Positions 9,673 through 18,455 of a stretch of DNA of 64,000 bases are shown in pieces (within the stretch, counting starts at the first letter, position 1; every line of letters starts with the position of its first letter). The stretch spans positions 124,001 to 188,000 of the forward strand of contig NVWA01000001.1 of the NCBI GenBank assembly GCA_002746535.1, in the 5' to 3' direction. Origin of the DNA: Planctomycetota bacterium (GTDB lineage: Bacteria > Planctomycetota > GCA-2746535). Position numbers and translations under genes: made by a program. The notes under the pieces are model-generated. The model did no database searches. It was not told the origin of the DNA and saw only the letters and a list, made by a program, of their open reading frames with translations.

Positions 9673-9951
9673 ATGTTAGTGTTATCCAGATATATAAATG
9701 AAACCATAATGATTGGTGATGATATAGAGGTAACCATTGTAGATATTAAAGGCGACCAAGTTCGAATTGGAATAAAAGCGCCAAGGGATATAAAAGTTTA
9801 TCGAAAAGAGATCTATGAGGCGATTGCAAAAGAAAATATCGATGCAGCCAATGTGAAAAATGTCAATATTAAAGACCTTGAAACATTAATAAACAAATCT
9901 AATCCACAATCTTCAGGTGAAAAATCATCGGATGATTCAAAAAGTGAATGA
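9673..9951 (+). CDS. csrA: Carbon storage regulator CsrA
   Basis: CsrA is a small dimeric RNA-binding protein that represses or stabilises mRNAs by binding GGA motifs near ribosome sites. Residues 1-60 follow the family closely: [20 protein letters not shown], then [19 protein letters not shown], including the RNA-contacting Leu4/Arg6 strand and Arg45-type strand. The chain is 92 residues; beyond about residue 60 it has an acidic, Ser-rich tail not present in short CsrA proteins. GAGG (9663-9666) precedes the ATG by six bases. The end of the gene overlaps the start of ddl. No fliW, the usual partner and antagonist, is seen in the window. Confidence 0.93.
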   Translation: MLVLSRYINETIMIGDDIEVTIVDIKGDQVRIGIKAPRDIKVYRKEIYEAIAKENIDAANVKNVNIKDLETLINKSNPQSSGEKSSDDSKSE

Positions 9952-10849
9952 AGATTTACTTGTTGCTGTATTGCATGGTGGTATTTCTTCAGAAAGAAAT
10001 GTTTCAATAGATTCAGGTCTAAGTGTATTTGAGGCACTTAAAAAAAAATATAAAAATACAAACCTAATAGATGTAAAAAGTGATTTTGGAACCAGCAAAG
10101 ATCATTTTAAATATGATGTTTATTATAATGTTCTTCATGGTGAATTTGGAGAAGATGGACAAGTTCAAAAAATTTTAGAAAAAGAAGGTAAAGCTTATAC
10201 AGGCTCTGATATTAAAAGTTGTCAACTGACAATGGATAAAATAGCCACCAAAAAATTATTAATCTCTAAAGAGATTCCAACTGCGGACTTTCTTGAACTT
10301 GAGAAAAATAAAATTTATTCACCAGAAGAAATTATAAATTCTGTTTCTATGCCATTAGTTTTAAAACCTTCTAATGGTGGCTCAAGTATATTTATGAAAA
10401 TGGTATATGAATTAGATGACTTCAATGGAATTGAACTTACTTATCCTTTATTTGCTGAATCCTTTGTTGATGGTAGAGAATTTACTGTCTCAGTATTTGA
10501 GGGTAATGCTTTACCCGTTATAGAAATTGTGCCTGAAGGTGATTTTTATGACTTTGAAGCAAAATATAAAAGTAATAAAACCCAATATCAATTTGATACC
10601 ATTTCAGAAGACAAACAATTGGAACTTCAGAATTTAGCAGAAAGCGTTTATGAAATTACTGGGTCAAGAGATGCAGTTAGAGTAGACTTTATGATTGACA
10701 AAAATGATAACGTATTTGTATTAGAATTGAATAGTATCCCTGGAATGACTAGTCATAGTTTACTACCAAAAGCGGCTCAAAAGGTAGGCATTTCATTTGA
10801 TGATTTATGTCAGAAAATTCTAGAACTTGCAATTATTCGTAGAAAATAA
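9932..10849 (+). CDS. ddl: D-alanine--D-alanine ligase
   Basis: An ATP-grasp ligase making D-Ala-D-Ala for peptidoglycan precursors in the cytosol. Family motifs appear in order: [15 protein letters not shown] at the start, [21 protein letters not shown], the ATP-grasp KPSNGGSS loop, [31 protein letters not shown], and the metal site [12 protein letters not shown]. About 305 residues, normal for Ddl. Possible starts are GTG 9917, ATG 9932 and GTG 9944, all inside or across the csrA stop. ATG 9932 is chosen because the conserved HGG strand then lies at the usual distance. The overlap with csrA indicates translational coupling, which is an unusual pairing. Confidence 0.95.
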   Translation: MIQKVNEDLLVAVLHGGISSERNVSIDSGLSVFEALKKKYKNTNLIDVKSDFGTSKDHFKYDVYYNVLHGEFGEDGQVQKILEKEGKAYTGSDIKSCQLTMDKIATKKLLISKEIPTADFLELEKNKIYSPEEIINSVSMPLVLKPSNGGSSIFMKMVYELDDFNGIELTYPLFAESFVDGREFTVSVFEGNALPVIEIVPEGDFYDFEAKYKSNKTQYQFDTISEDKQLELQNLAESVYEITGSRDAVRVDFMIDKNDNVFVLELNSIPGMTSHSLLPKAAQKVGISFDDLCQKILELAIIRRK

Positions 10850-10872
10850 ATTTGTAATATAAAAAGGTGAAC

Positions 10873-10912
10873 CTAATTATTTTCACTTCGTTTTAAAAGA
10901 AAAGATAATTAG
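10873..10912 (+). other. Hairpin between ddl and the 861-residue gene
   Basis: CTAATTATTTTC (10873-10884) and GAAAAGATAATTAG (10899-10912) pair with a single bulged G, with a 14-base loop. No T-run follows and the ribosome site AAAAGG of the next gene begins shortly after. It could be an attenuator, an mRNA processing or stability element, or a weak terminator; the sequence does not decide. Confidence 0.35.
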
Positions 10913-10926
10913 TTTAGAAAAGGTTT

Positions 10927-13512
10927 ATGGCAAATAAATTTGGTAGTGATTTACAGAACTCAATGGGCAAATTTGAAAAGTTGAAAATCTGGATTGGAAT
11001 TGCAATTTTAGTTGGCTTGTTCGGGATTGCATTTAACATCACTGATTATCTTGACGATTCAAAAAGAAAGATCCCAAAAATTGAAATTATAAAGGGTGGT
11101 GATGGTGAAGTTGAGGATTATGATAAAATTTTTGATTTTGTTCCAAATTATGATGACTTTTTTACCGTTGAAGATGAGCTTGAAATTGGGATAAAATATA
11201 TTATTTCCAAAGGTGAATTGGAAATAAGAAAAGTTTTAGGAAGCAAAATGTACAGAGCTCACCCTAAACTTATTCAAACTAAAGGAAAATCTATAAAGTA
11301 TGGTGATATTCATACAGAGAGCAATAAGCATAAAGGACAGATTGTAAATGTAATAGGGAAAGTAATAAAAATCAGAAAATTAAAAAAAATTCCTCAGATT
11401 TTATCAAAACAATTTATTCATTCTGTTATTGTGGAAGATGATCAAGGAGGTCTGTTTGATTGCCGTTCTATACGCTTACCATTTGATCTATCAGTAGAAG
11501 ATGTGGTTTCAATGAGTGGCGTTTATATTAAATTAAGACAAGAAAAATCTTTTAAAAAACCGTTTGCCATTTTATTTGGAAATTCAATTCAATCAATTCT
11601 TCCAAGGCCATTTTTTTGGGAGGATAACCCATTATATAATAGTAGATTGTCAAAAATAAAAAAAGAGACTTCAGCTTTAATAGATTTTCCTAATGCTGAA
11701 AGTTTTAAAAAATGGTCAGACCAATATTTCAAATTAATTGAGAGCAACCAAGAGTTATGGTCTAAAGTTAATGATGACGATATCGAGAAGTCAAAAAAGT
11801 TACCTCCTGAATTTGAAGAAAAGCTTATTGAAAACCTATCTTACACTAATAAGAATACAATCTTAGCATCCGCAAAAATAAATAAAAATTATTCCAATGT
11901 ATTAAAAAATAAAAATAATTATCGAAGAAAAATTAATAAGATTGTTGGCACTATAATATACATTAATGAAGTGCATCTGAATAATAAAATCGGTAATGCT
12001 AATAAAGTATATTATTCAAAAATAAGAGACTTTAAAGGCAATGAGTATTTATACAATTTTTTAAATTTTTCATTTATAGATCAGATGGATCGAGTTGCCT
12101 TAAAAATAGCCGCTAAATTGACACCAAGAGTAGGAGATATGGTAATTTGTTCAGGTGTATTTATACAGATTGTGCAAGACGAAAATAAAAAGATTCCATT
12201 AATCTATGGTAAACGATTATCCGTCATTGGTAGTTACGAAGAAATTTGGGATTCAATTGATCATATGAAGCCAGGTATTGATGTTAGTATGACCCCTGAA
12301 GAAAGATTACTATCGGGAACAATAGATAAAAGGCCATATGTTTACTTATTAAATAAACTTTCTTATATGACGCCAGATGATGTTCTTGCTAAATACAATC
12401 TGTTAAAAGGAAAAGAAATTACTACTTGGACGCATTTTATGACTGATGCTCCTTCCTATGTTGACAAGCCATATTTTAAATACGGAAGAGTAAAACTTAT
12501 TAGGGAAATTGATGGATTAAATTATTATGATTTCCATGGAATGAAAAAAATATATGAAATGTATATTGTCGATAAAGAAAGCCATTTAATTACTTTATAT
12601 TCACTCAACAAGCCTAAAGATTTGTTCATCAATGAGCGAGTATTTTTTGATGGTTATTTTTTTAAAAAGTTCACCTATGCAAATATAGGAAATCATCTTC
12701 AATGGAATCCACTATTAGTTGGGCACATACATACTGTTGAAAAGCGTATTGTGAAAACGATGTCAAAAGTAGAAATTATTTGCCTAGTTGGAATTACACT
12801 CGGAATTGTATTCTTTATGGTTTTTGTATCTAAACAGCATAAATCTTTTACAAAAAGGATTAATAGTTTAAGGGACGATCAGTTTAGAAGAGAGAAGTTA
12901 AGCCGAGAAGATATAAATAAATTAAATGAAACAGGAAAAGAATTGGACACCAGCTTGTTAATCAACCTCCATTTTTCTATGTTTGATGATATTAAAACAC
13001 CTCTTGAGTTATGCCATAATGTTGATCATTGGGGAGGTAATTTAGATGAGGTGAATGGTCAATGGAGACCAGAATACTTGAACTCATATGTGAATGCTAT
13101 CACAGAGCATTATAAAAAATATGATACAGAATTACCCAAAGATCTAAAATTTTCTTTCATTAATAAACGAAAAGAAATGCTTGGATTAAGAGCATATCAA
13201 AAATCAAAATTTGAATTATCTGAGGAAGAGAGAAAAAGAGTCGGTAGTATTATGATTACCCCTATATCAAATATAAAAAACCAACCTGAAAATTTAGATA
13301 GGTTGGAAGGGTATTTTGATGAGAATGGGTTGCCGCCTTGGAATACATGGATAAGTTTTTCATCATTGCCAAAAAATGTTGTTAAAAACCCAAATGCAGG
13401 TTTTAAGCCACAAACACAAGTGATTATATCTTGGGTGCCTGTTTGTTTGGAAGATAAAATTAAAAACGTTTTATCAATACTCGAACCACCACCACGACGA
13501 GATAAATTATAA
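10927..13512 (+). CDS. Large two-span membrane protein with three OB-like repeats, unknown function
   Basis: I do not recognise this 861-residue protein. One span lies near the N-terminus (about residues 21-40, IWIGIAILVGLFGIAF) and a second near 615-637 (IICLVGITLGIVFFMVFV), so residues 45-610 should be extracytoplasmic and the last 225 cytosolic. Within the outer part a pattern recurs three times (about residues 120-220, 335-440 and 490-610): a G-x-V/I strand, a segment with D-x-x-G, then D/ERVxxxGxFxK. It resembles OB-fold nucleic-acid or ligand domains at the level of strand pattern. The C-terminal part contains DDIKTPLELCHNVDHWGG and is helical. It sits alone between ddl and a glutathione peroxidase. 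Confidence 0.6.
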   Translation: MANKFGSDLQNSMGKFEKLKIWIGIAILVGLFGIAFNITDYLDDSKRKIPKIEIIKGGDGEVEDYDKIFDFVPNYDDFFTVEDELEIGIKYIISKGELEIRKVLGSKMYRAHPKLIQTKGKSIKYGDIHTESNKHKGQIVNVIGKVIKIRKLKKIPQILSKQFIHSVIVEDDQGGLFDCRSIRLPFDLSVEDVVSMSGVYIKLRQEKSFKKPFAILFGNSIQSILPRPFFWEDNPLYNSRLSKIKKETSALIDFPNAESFKKWSDQYFKLIESNQELWSKVNDDDIEKSKKLPPEFEEKLIENLSYTNKNTILASAKINKNYSNVLKNKNNYRRKINKIVGTIIYINEVHLNNKIGNANKVYYSKIRDFKGNEYLYNFLNFSFIDQMDRVALKIAAKLTPRVGDMVICSGVFIQIVQDENKKIPLIYGKRLSVIGSYEEIWDSIDHMKPGIDVSMTPEERLLSGTIDKRPYVYLLNKLSYMTPDDVLAKYNLLKGKEITTWTHFMTDAPSYVDKPYFKYGRVKLIREIDGLNYYDFHGMKKIYEMYIVDKESHLITLYSLNKPKDLFINERVFFDGYFFKKFTYANIGNHLQWNPLLVGHIHTVEKRIVKTMSKVEIICLVGITLGIVFFMVFVSKQHKSFTKRINSLRDDQFRREKLSREDINKLNETGKELDTSLLINLHFSMFDDIKTPLELCHNVDHWGGNLDEVNGQWRPEYLNSYVNAITEHYKKYDTELPKDLKFSFINKRKEMLGLRAYQKSKFELSEEERKRVGSIMITPISNIKNQPENLDRLEGYFDENGLPPWNTWISFSSLPKNVVKNPNAGFKPQTQVIISWVPVCLEDKIKNVLSILEPPPRRDKL

Positions 13513-13584
13513 TTTACTGTTGTAAAAAATTGTTGGTACAATTGTAGCCTAATTATTCATCATTATTAAAAATAAGGAGTTCGA

Positions 13585-14064
13585 ATGAGTAAGATTTATG
13601 ACATACAATTGAAATCTATTGATCTTGAGCCATTGCCCTTTGAAAATTTCAGAGGAAAACTGGTTTTAATTGTTAACGTTGCAAGTGAATGCGGTTTGAC
13701 TCCTCAATATAGCGGATTGGAAACGCTATTTCAAAAGTACTCTGAGCGAGGACTTATTATTTTGGGATTACCATGTAATCAATTTGGAGCCCAGGAGCCA
13801 GGTTCTGAAAAAGATATTGTTCAATTTTGTGAATCTAAATTTAAGATCACATTTTCTATGACAAGCAAAATAGATGTTAATGGTGATGGTAGGCATGACT
13901 TGTACAAAATTTTATGCGATGACTCTGCTGATTTTCCTGGAGATATTACTTGGAACTTTGAAAAGTTTTTAATTGGCAAAAATGGTGAAGTGATAAATCG
14001 TTTTTCACCTAAAACAACACCAGAAGACTCGGAATTGCTATCAACCATAGAATCAAATTTATGA
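13585..14064 (+). CDS. Glutathione peroxidase-family thiol peroxidase
   Basis: A 159-residue cytosolic peroxidase. The peroxidatic residue is Cys36 in NVASECGLTPQY (cysteine, not selenocysteine). Cys82 (QFCESKF) lies exactly where yeast Gpx3 has its resolving cysteine, so thioredoxin rather than glutathione is the likely reductant. Catalytic partners are Gln70 (FGAQEPG) and Trp123-Asn124 (ITWNFEKF). Cys64 in GLPCNQFG is an extra thiol also common in the family. A strong AAGGAG precedes the ATG. The last bases overlap the end of the convergent epimerase gene by 6 bases. A second, exported member occurs at 35 kb. Confidence 0.92.
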   Translation: MSKIYDIQLKSIDLEPLPFENFRGKLVLIVNVASECGLTPQYSGLETLFQKYSERGLIILGLPCNQFGAQEPGSEKDIVQFCESKFKITFSMTSKIDVNGDGRHDLYKILCDDSADFPGDITWNFEKFLIGKNGEVINRFSPKTTPEDSELLSTIESNL

Positions 14065-15039
14065 TAACGCTGCCATTTTTTCTTCGATGACATCATCCAA
14101 TATTTGATCCAATGTCCTTTTTGGATTGAACCCAATAGCATTTTTTGTTTTTTCTAAGTTAGGTTTTCGATGTAGCATATCTTCAAAACCTGGTTCGTAT
14201 GCTTCACTGTATGGTATTTTCTTTATCGTAATCGAAGGGAAGTTTTTAGCTTCAAGTTTTGTCTTAATTATCTCGGCCAAACTCATTATTGATATTTCAT
14301 GCTGCGAGCCAATATTATATACTTCACCTATTGTATTTTCTGATTGAATTAACTTTGCTAATGCAACAACAACATCTTTAACATGGCAAAAGCATCTAGA
14401 TTGTGTGCCATCTCCGAAAACTTTGATTTGCTGATTTTTGATGCCACATTCGATCATTCCAGGTATTACCATTCCATATTGCCCTGTTTGTCTTGGGCCA
14501 ACGGTATTGAATAAGCGAACAACGGTAGTAGGGAGGTTATATTTTTTCACATATGCTAATGCTAAGAATTCATCAATCGCTTTACTTGCTGCATAACTCC
14601 ATCTTGATTTTGTTGTGTTGCCAAATATTAAATCATCGTCTTCTTTAAATTCTTCATTTGTATTTTTTCCATAAACTTCTGAAGTTGATGTTATTAATAA
14701 CCTTTTCTTCTTTTTGGCGCAGTTTTTTAGAACTTTTTCAGTACACCCAATATTTGTTTCAATTGTTCTAACAGGATCTTCTATGATTAGATTTACGCCT
14801 ACAGCTGCAGCAAGATGAAAAACCATATCAGCTTCATCAATATACTCTGCAAGCATAGGTTCATTGGTAATCGTATCAATGTAATAGTGGAATTTAGGAT
14901 TAGATTTCAGATGACGTATATTTAATATACTTCCCGTTGATAAGTCATCTATAATCGTAACTTCGTGACCTTCTTTTAAAAGGTGATCAGAGAGATGAGA
15001 CCCAATAAATCCAGCTCCACCAGTAATTAATATTCGCAT
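14059..15039 (-). CDS. NAD-dependent sugar-nucleotide epimerase/dehydratase (extended SDR)
   Basis: A 326-residue extended short-chain dehydrogenase acting on a nucleotide sugar. The NAD-binding motif is GGAGFIGSHL (7-16), the acidic ribose contact is Asp31-Asp32, and the catalytic set is Ser119/Ser120 with Tyr149 and Lys153 (YAASK). VRLFNTVGPRQTGQYGMVIP and FGDGTQSRCFCHVKD are typical of the UDP-glucose 4-epimerase / UDP-glucuronate decarboxylase branch. The exact substrate cannot be settled from sequence. Supply of precursors for a surface polysaccharide is the usual role. It is followed by the HEAT-repeat and MoxR genes in the same direction upstream, with a 17-base gap, so they may share transcription. 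Confidence 0.88.
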   Translation of the reverse strand: MRILITGGAGFIGSHLSDHLLKEGHEVTIIDDLSTGSILNIRHLKSNPKFHYYIDTITNEPMLAEYIDEADMVFHLAAAVGVNLIIEDPVRTIETNIGCTEKVLKNCAKKKKRLLITSTSEVYGKNTNEEFKEDDDLIFGNTTKSRWSYAASKAIDEFLALAYVKKYNLPTTVVRLFNTVGPRQTGQYGMVIPGMIECGIKNQQIKVFGDGTQSRCFCHVKDVVVALAKLIQSENTIGEVYNIGSQHEISIMSLAEIIKTKLEAKNFPSITIKKIPYSEAYEPGFEDMLHRKPNLEKTKNAIGFNPKRTLDQILDDVIEEKMAALS

Positions 15040-15056
15040 AACATTCCCTTTAATAT

Positions 15057-16067
15057 TTAGTTTACGTACTTCAATAATCTTTCAAATCGAATTTGATCAC
15101 CACCTTTTAGGTATGATTTCGTCTTTGATTTATCGATTTGTTCTTTGATTAATATTTTCAATTTATCCTTATCGTATTTGATTAAAAATAATGCATATAG
15201 GCATTCCCATTTTGTCATTGGATTCTTCACATCTGAAAGTGTTTTGATTAACAAATCTACACCATTAGAAATTCGAAGTTTACCTGCACTTTTACATGCA
15301 AGTTCCAATTCACCTCCTTTGCTTTTCTTGATAATTTCGATGACTCTATCTCTTACCTCTTTATCATTGGCATTTCCGCCATCAGGTATCAATGCTAATC
15401 CTGCTTTTCGCATATGTATATTTGCATCATTGATCATATTTAATAGAACATTATTTTTCATTAATGGATCTTTTGATAAATTAATGATCAATGAGGCTGC
15501 ATCTACTTTTACGTTGAATTTTTTCTCTGAGCTAGAATTTTTAAAGACCTGATATGCTGGAACAATTCCCTCTAAGATTTTCTTTTTTCTAAATGTTCTT
15601 AAAACGGAACTTTGGAAAATTGGATCTTGATCTTTTATGTATTTAATGGTATGAGCAATTCTTTCTTTTGATAAGGTTAAAAGGATTGACTTGATTGCGG
15701 TAATTCTAATATGTCTTGTACGTTCTATTTTTTCTTCATTGGCCCTTTTTTTTTGATATGGCTCGGCATATTTACTTATTGTTAGAATTGCTCTGTGCGT
15801 ATTAAAATGGCCAAGGATCTTTACGATTGGCACAATAGATTTGGGTGATAGTTCTTCGATTGAATCAATATGTTTGAATATTATTTCCTCAACATATTCT
15901 GCTTTTATCTTTAAAATATTTCTAACAATTTCTTTGTTTTTGTGATTATTTTCTAATTTTTTTAATTCAACATAAATTTTATTCTCTATTTCAAGAGGTA
16001 CTTTTATCGTTTCACAATATAAATTTGTGAAATTTAAAATGAAAAAAAGTATTAATCCAAGTTTCAT
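15057..16067 (-). CDS. Exported HEAT-repeat protein
   Basis: A 336-residue protein with a signal peptide (MKLGLILFFILNFTNLYC). It is made of paired helices resembling HEAT/ARM repeats, for example VKVDAASLIINLSKDP, IHMRKAGLALIPDGG and MTKWECLYALFLIKYDKDKL. Such solenoids bind proteins and carry no catalytic residues. It starts inside the MoxR stop codon (TAATG, one-base overlap) and is thus translationally coupled to it. In many genomes MoxR precedes DUF58 and von Willebrand factor proteins; here the partner is this solenoid instead. It may be the periplasmic target or scaffold of the MoxR ATPase, but that is a guess from position. Confidence 0.62.
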   Translation of the reverse strand: MKLGLILFFILNFTNLYCETIKVPLEIENKIYVELKKLENNHKNKEIVRNILKIKAEYVEEIIFKHIDSIEELSPKSIVPIVKILGHFNTHRAILTISKYAEPYQKKRANEEKIERTRHIRITAIKSILLTLSKERIAHTIKYIKDQDPIFQSSVLRTFRKKKILEGIVPAYQVFKNSSSEKKFNVKVDAASLIINLSKDPLMKNNVLLNMINDANIHMRKAGLALIPDGGNANDKEVRDRVIEIIKKSKGGELELACKSAGKLRISNGVDLLIKTLSDVKNPMTKWECLYALFLIKYDKDKLKILIKEQIDKSKTKSYLKGGDQIRFERLLKYVN

Positions 16068-17104
16068 TATTTAAATTCACTTTCAGGAATAATAATAATG
16101 GTTTTTAGAATATCTCTTATCAAATCATCGGAGTCTATCTGTTTGGCTTCTCCTTCAAAATTTAATATGATTCGATGTCTTAAGGATGAGAAGAGAACTT
16201 CTTTTATATTCTCGTCGCTAACACTTATTTCACCTTTTGAAGCTGCAGAAACCTTTGCAGCCATTATTAAAGATTGAAGTCCTCTAGGGCTACTCCCGAA
16301 ATTCACATATTTTTTAACAGAAGGTGGTGCATCTTCATTATTGGGATGGGTTGCTCTAACTATTCTTGCAGCATAATTCTTTAAGTATTCAGGTACCATT
16401 ATTGAAAGAATATTCGATCTATAATCTAATAGTTGTTGCTCGTTTATAATGGGAACAATTTTAGGTTTATAATCACTAGTTGTTAAATCACATATTGCGA
16501 TTAGATCTTCTAGGGATGTTTCTTCAATTATAATTTTAAATATAAATCGATCTAATTGAGCCTCCGGAAGAGGGTATGTTCCTTCTAATTCGATAGGGTT
16601 TTGAGTCGCAATCACACAAAATGTATCAGATAACCTTTTAGTTTCTCCAGCAATGGTTACACGTTTTTCTTGCATGGCTTCTAACATAGCTGATTGAGTT
16701 TTTGGAGTAGCTCTATTAATCTCATCTGCCAAACATATAGATGTAAATATAGGACCTTCATTAAACTCTATTGAAATACCTCCCCCGGGTTTTTGCTCTA
16801 TAATATTTGTGCCTGTTATATCTGCCGGCATTAAGTCAGGAGTGAATTGAATTCGTTTTGTTTCTAGATCAAGAGATCTAGAAATAGCTTTGGCAAGAGT
16901 TGTTTTCCCTAATCCTGGCAATCCTTCGAGTAAAACATTTTTACCAAGAAATACTGCATATAGGACCTTTTCAATAACACTTTTTTGGCCAATTACGTGT
17001 TTTTCAATTTCAGCTTTTACTTTATTGAAATCTTCTTGAAATTTCCTAATGTTTTCTTCATTGCTTTCTGTGTGTTGGACTTCTCTAGGTCTCATATTTT
17101 CCAT
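16067..17104 (-). CDS. MoxR-family AAA+ ATPase
   Basis: A 345-residue cytosolic AAA+ chaperone of the MoxR type, a family that helps metal insertion or assembly of partner complexes. Walker A is GLPGLGKT (61-68). FTPDLMPADITGTNI is followed by Walker B LADEINRATPKTQSAML, then the sensor ATQNPIELEGTYPLPEAQLDRF, which is diagnostic of MoxR. The lid domain contains YVNFGSSPRGLQSLI (sensor 2 Arg). The length is normal. The only coupled partner downstream is the exported HEAT-repeat protein. Upstream is a 175-base gap separating it from divergent mnmA. Confidence 0.93.
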   Translation of the reverse strand: MENMRPREVQHTESNEENIRKFQEDFNKVKAEIEKHVIGQKSVIEKVLYAVFLGKNVLLEGLPGLGKTTLAKAISRSLDLETKRIQFTPDLMPADITGTNIIEQKPGGGISIEFNEGPIFTSICLADEINRATPKTQSAMLEAMQEKRVTIAGETKRLSDTFCVIATQNPIELEGTYPLPEAQLDRFIFKIIIEETSLEDLIAICDLTTSDYKPKIVPIINEQQLLDYRSNILSIMVPEYLKNYAARIVRATHPNNEDAPPSVKKYVNFGSSPRGLQSLIMAAKVSAASKGEISVSDENIKEVLFSSLRHRIILNFEGEAKQIDSDDLIRDILKTIIIIPESEFK

Positions 17105-17279
17105 TCTAAAGTTTTCATTATGACAAAAGCGATTATACTATTGGACTGCTTTAATACCTATGGAAATAATTACAGACATTGATAATATCGTCCTTTTCAA
17201 TACTCAATATAATCCATATTTGGATAGTAATAAATTTTATAACTATTTCTATTAGTAAATAAATTGAATTTAAAAGAAA

Positions 17280-18371
17280 ATGTTCAAGTCTAAAGATATG
17301 AAAATCGCTGTGGCAATGAGTGGAGGTGTAGATTCTTCCGTAGCAGCTGCAATTTTAAAAGATGAAGGTTATGACGTTGCCGGGTTTACAATCAAAACCT
17401 GGGATTGCGATGATCCAGAAGCGGTTCAGTCTGGTGCAAAAACTTGTTGTTCAAATGAAGACGTTAATGATGCTCGGGCCGTCGCAAATAAAATAGGTAT
17501 TCCCTTTTATGTAATTGATGCGGAAGAAATATTTCAAGAAAAAGTCGTCAAGCCTTTCCAAGAAGAATATCTCAATGGTAGAACACCTATCCCATGTACA
17601 AACTGTAATGAGTTTATCAAATGGGGGTATCTTTATGAGGAAGTTCGAAACATTGGCTATGATGCTGTTGCAACAGGTCATTATGCTAAGATGGGATATG
17701 ATCACGATACTGAGCGATATTTTATCATAAGAGGCGATGATCATGACCGTGATCAATCGTTCTTTTTATTTAGTGTTCACCAAGAGCATTTAGTCAAAAC
17801 TATTTTCCCTGTAGGTGATTTAACCAAAGAAGAAGTTCGTATCGTTGCAGAAAAATATGAATTAGAAACTGCTCAAAAACCGGGCAGTATGGATATTTGT
17901 TTTGTTAAGGGTGGTGATTATGCAGATAAAATTAATATTGAAAAAGTAGTTTGTGGCGAAGTGGTTCATACTGACGGACGAGTATTGGGTTCTCATGATG
18001 GATTACATCAATTTACAATTGGGCAAAGACGAGGGGTAGGTATTGCATCTACTGAACCTTTATTTGTCACAAAAATTGATGTAATCGAAAACCGTTTAAC
18101 GATCGGCCCAAATGATCAATTAATGCAATCAGAATTATTAGCAGATAACATAACATGGGGAAGACTAGCTGTACTGAATGAACCTAAAAGGTTTCATGCC
18201 AAAATCCGCTATCGTCAAATCCCTGCACCTTGTACTGCTTGGCTTGAAGATGGTAAATTACGAGTAAAATTTGATTCTGCTGTAAGAGCAATTACCCCAG
18301 GGCAATCAGTCGTGCTATACGATGAAGAAGGTGCCGTTGTCTGCGGTGCTTGGATAATAAACCACATTTAA
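17280..18371 (+). CDS. mnmA: tRNA-specific 2-thiouridylase MnmA
   Basis: This enzyme makes 2-thiouridine at position 34 of tRNA Lys, Glu and Gln, using ATP and a persulfide relay. The PP-loop SGGVDSS lies at residues 14-20. Catalytic cysteines are Cys109 (CNEFIKWG) and Cys207 (MDICFVKGG), and GHYAK is present. The C-terminal OB-like part contains FTIGQRRGVGI and ends with the usual beta barrel. 363 residues, standard length. Start is ATG 17280; an internal ATG at 17298 (MKIAVAMSGG) is an equally good start because neither has a strong ribosome site. Single gene, followed by the large perfect palindrome at 18.4 kb. Confidence 0.96.
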   Translation: MFKSKDMKIAVAMSGGVDSSVAAAILKDEGYDVAGFTIKTWDCDDPEAVQSGAKTCCSNEDVNDARAVANKIGIPFYVIDAEEIFQEKVVKPFQEEYLNGRTPIPCTNCNEFIKWGYLYEEVRNIGYDAVATGHYAKMGYDHDTERYFIIRGDDHDRDQSFFLFSVHQEHLVKTIFPVGDLTKEEVRIVAEKYELETAQKPGSMDICFVKGGDYADKINIEKVVCGEVVHTDGRVLGSHDGLHQFTIGQRRGVGIASTEPLFVTKIDVIENRLTIGPNDQLMQSELLADNITWGRLAVLNEPKRFHAKIRYRQIPAPCTAWLEDGKLRVKFDSAVRAITPGQSVVLYDEEGAVVCGAWIINHI

Positions 18372-18410
18372 ATACTAAAATAAAATTGTTTTAGAAGTTC
18401 GCAAGGATGA

Positions 18411-18445
18411 TTAATCTCATGAGAATAATATTCTCATGAGATTAA
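18411..18445. repeat. Perfect 35-base palindrome between convergent genes, probable bidirectional terminator
   Basis: Two perfectly complementary 17-base arms (left arm begins TTAATCTCATGAG) surround a single central A. The element sits between the end of mnmA on the plus strand (40 bases away) and the end of the minus-strand gene at 18456. The position fits a two-way terminator, but T-runs are poor on both sides. With only one unpaired base an RNA hairpin would have to open two or three pairs, while a cruciform or a dimeric DNA-binding site is also conceivable. Confidence 0.6.
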
Positions 18446-18455
18446 ATATGTAAAA

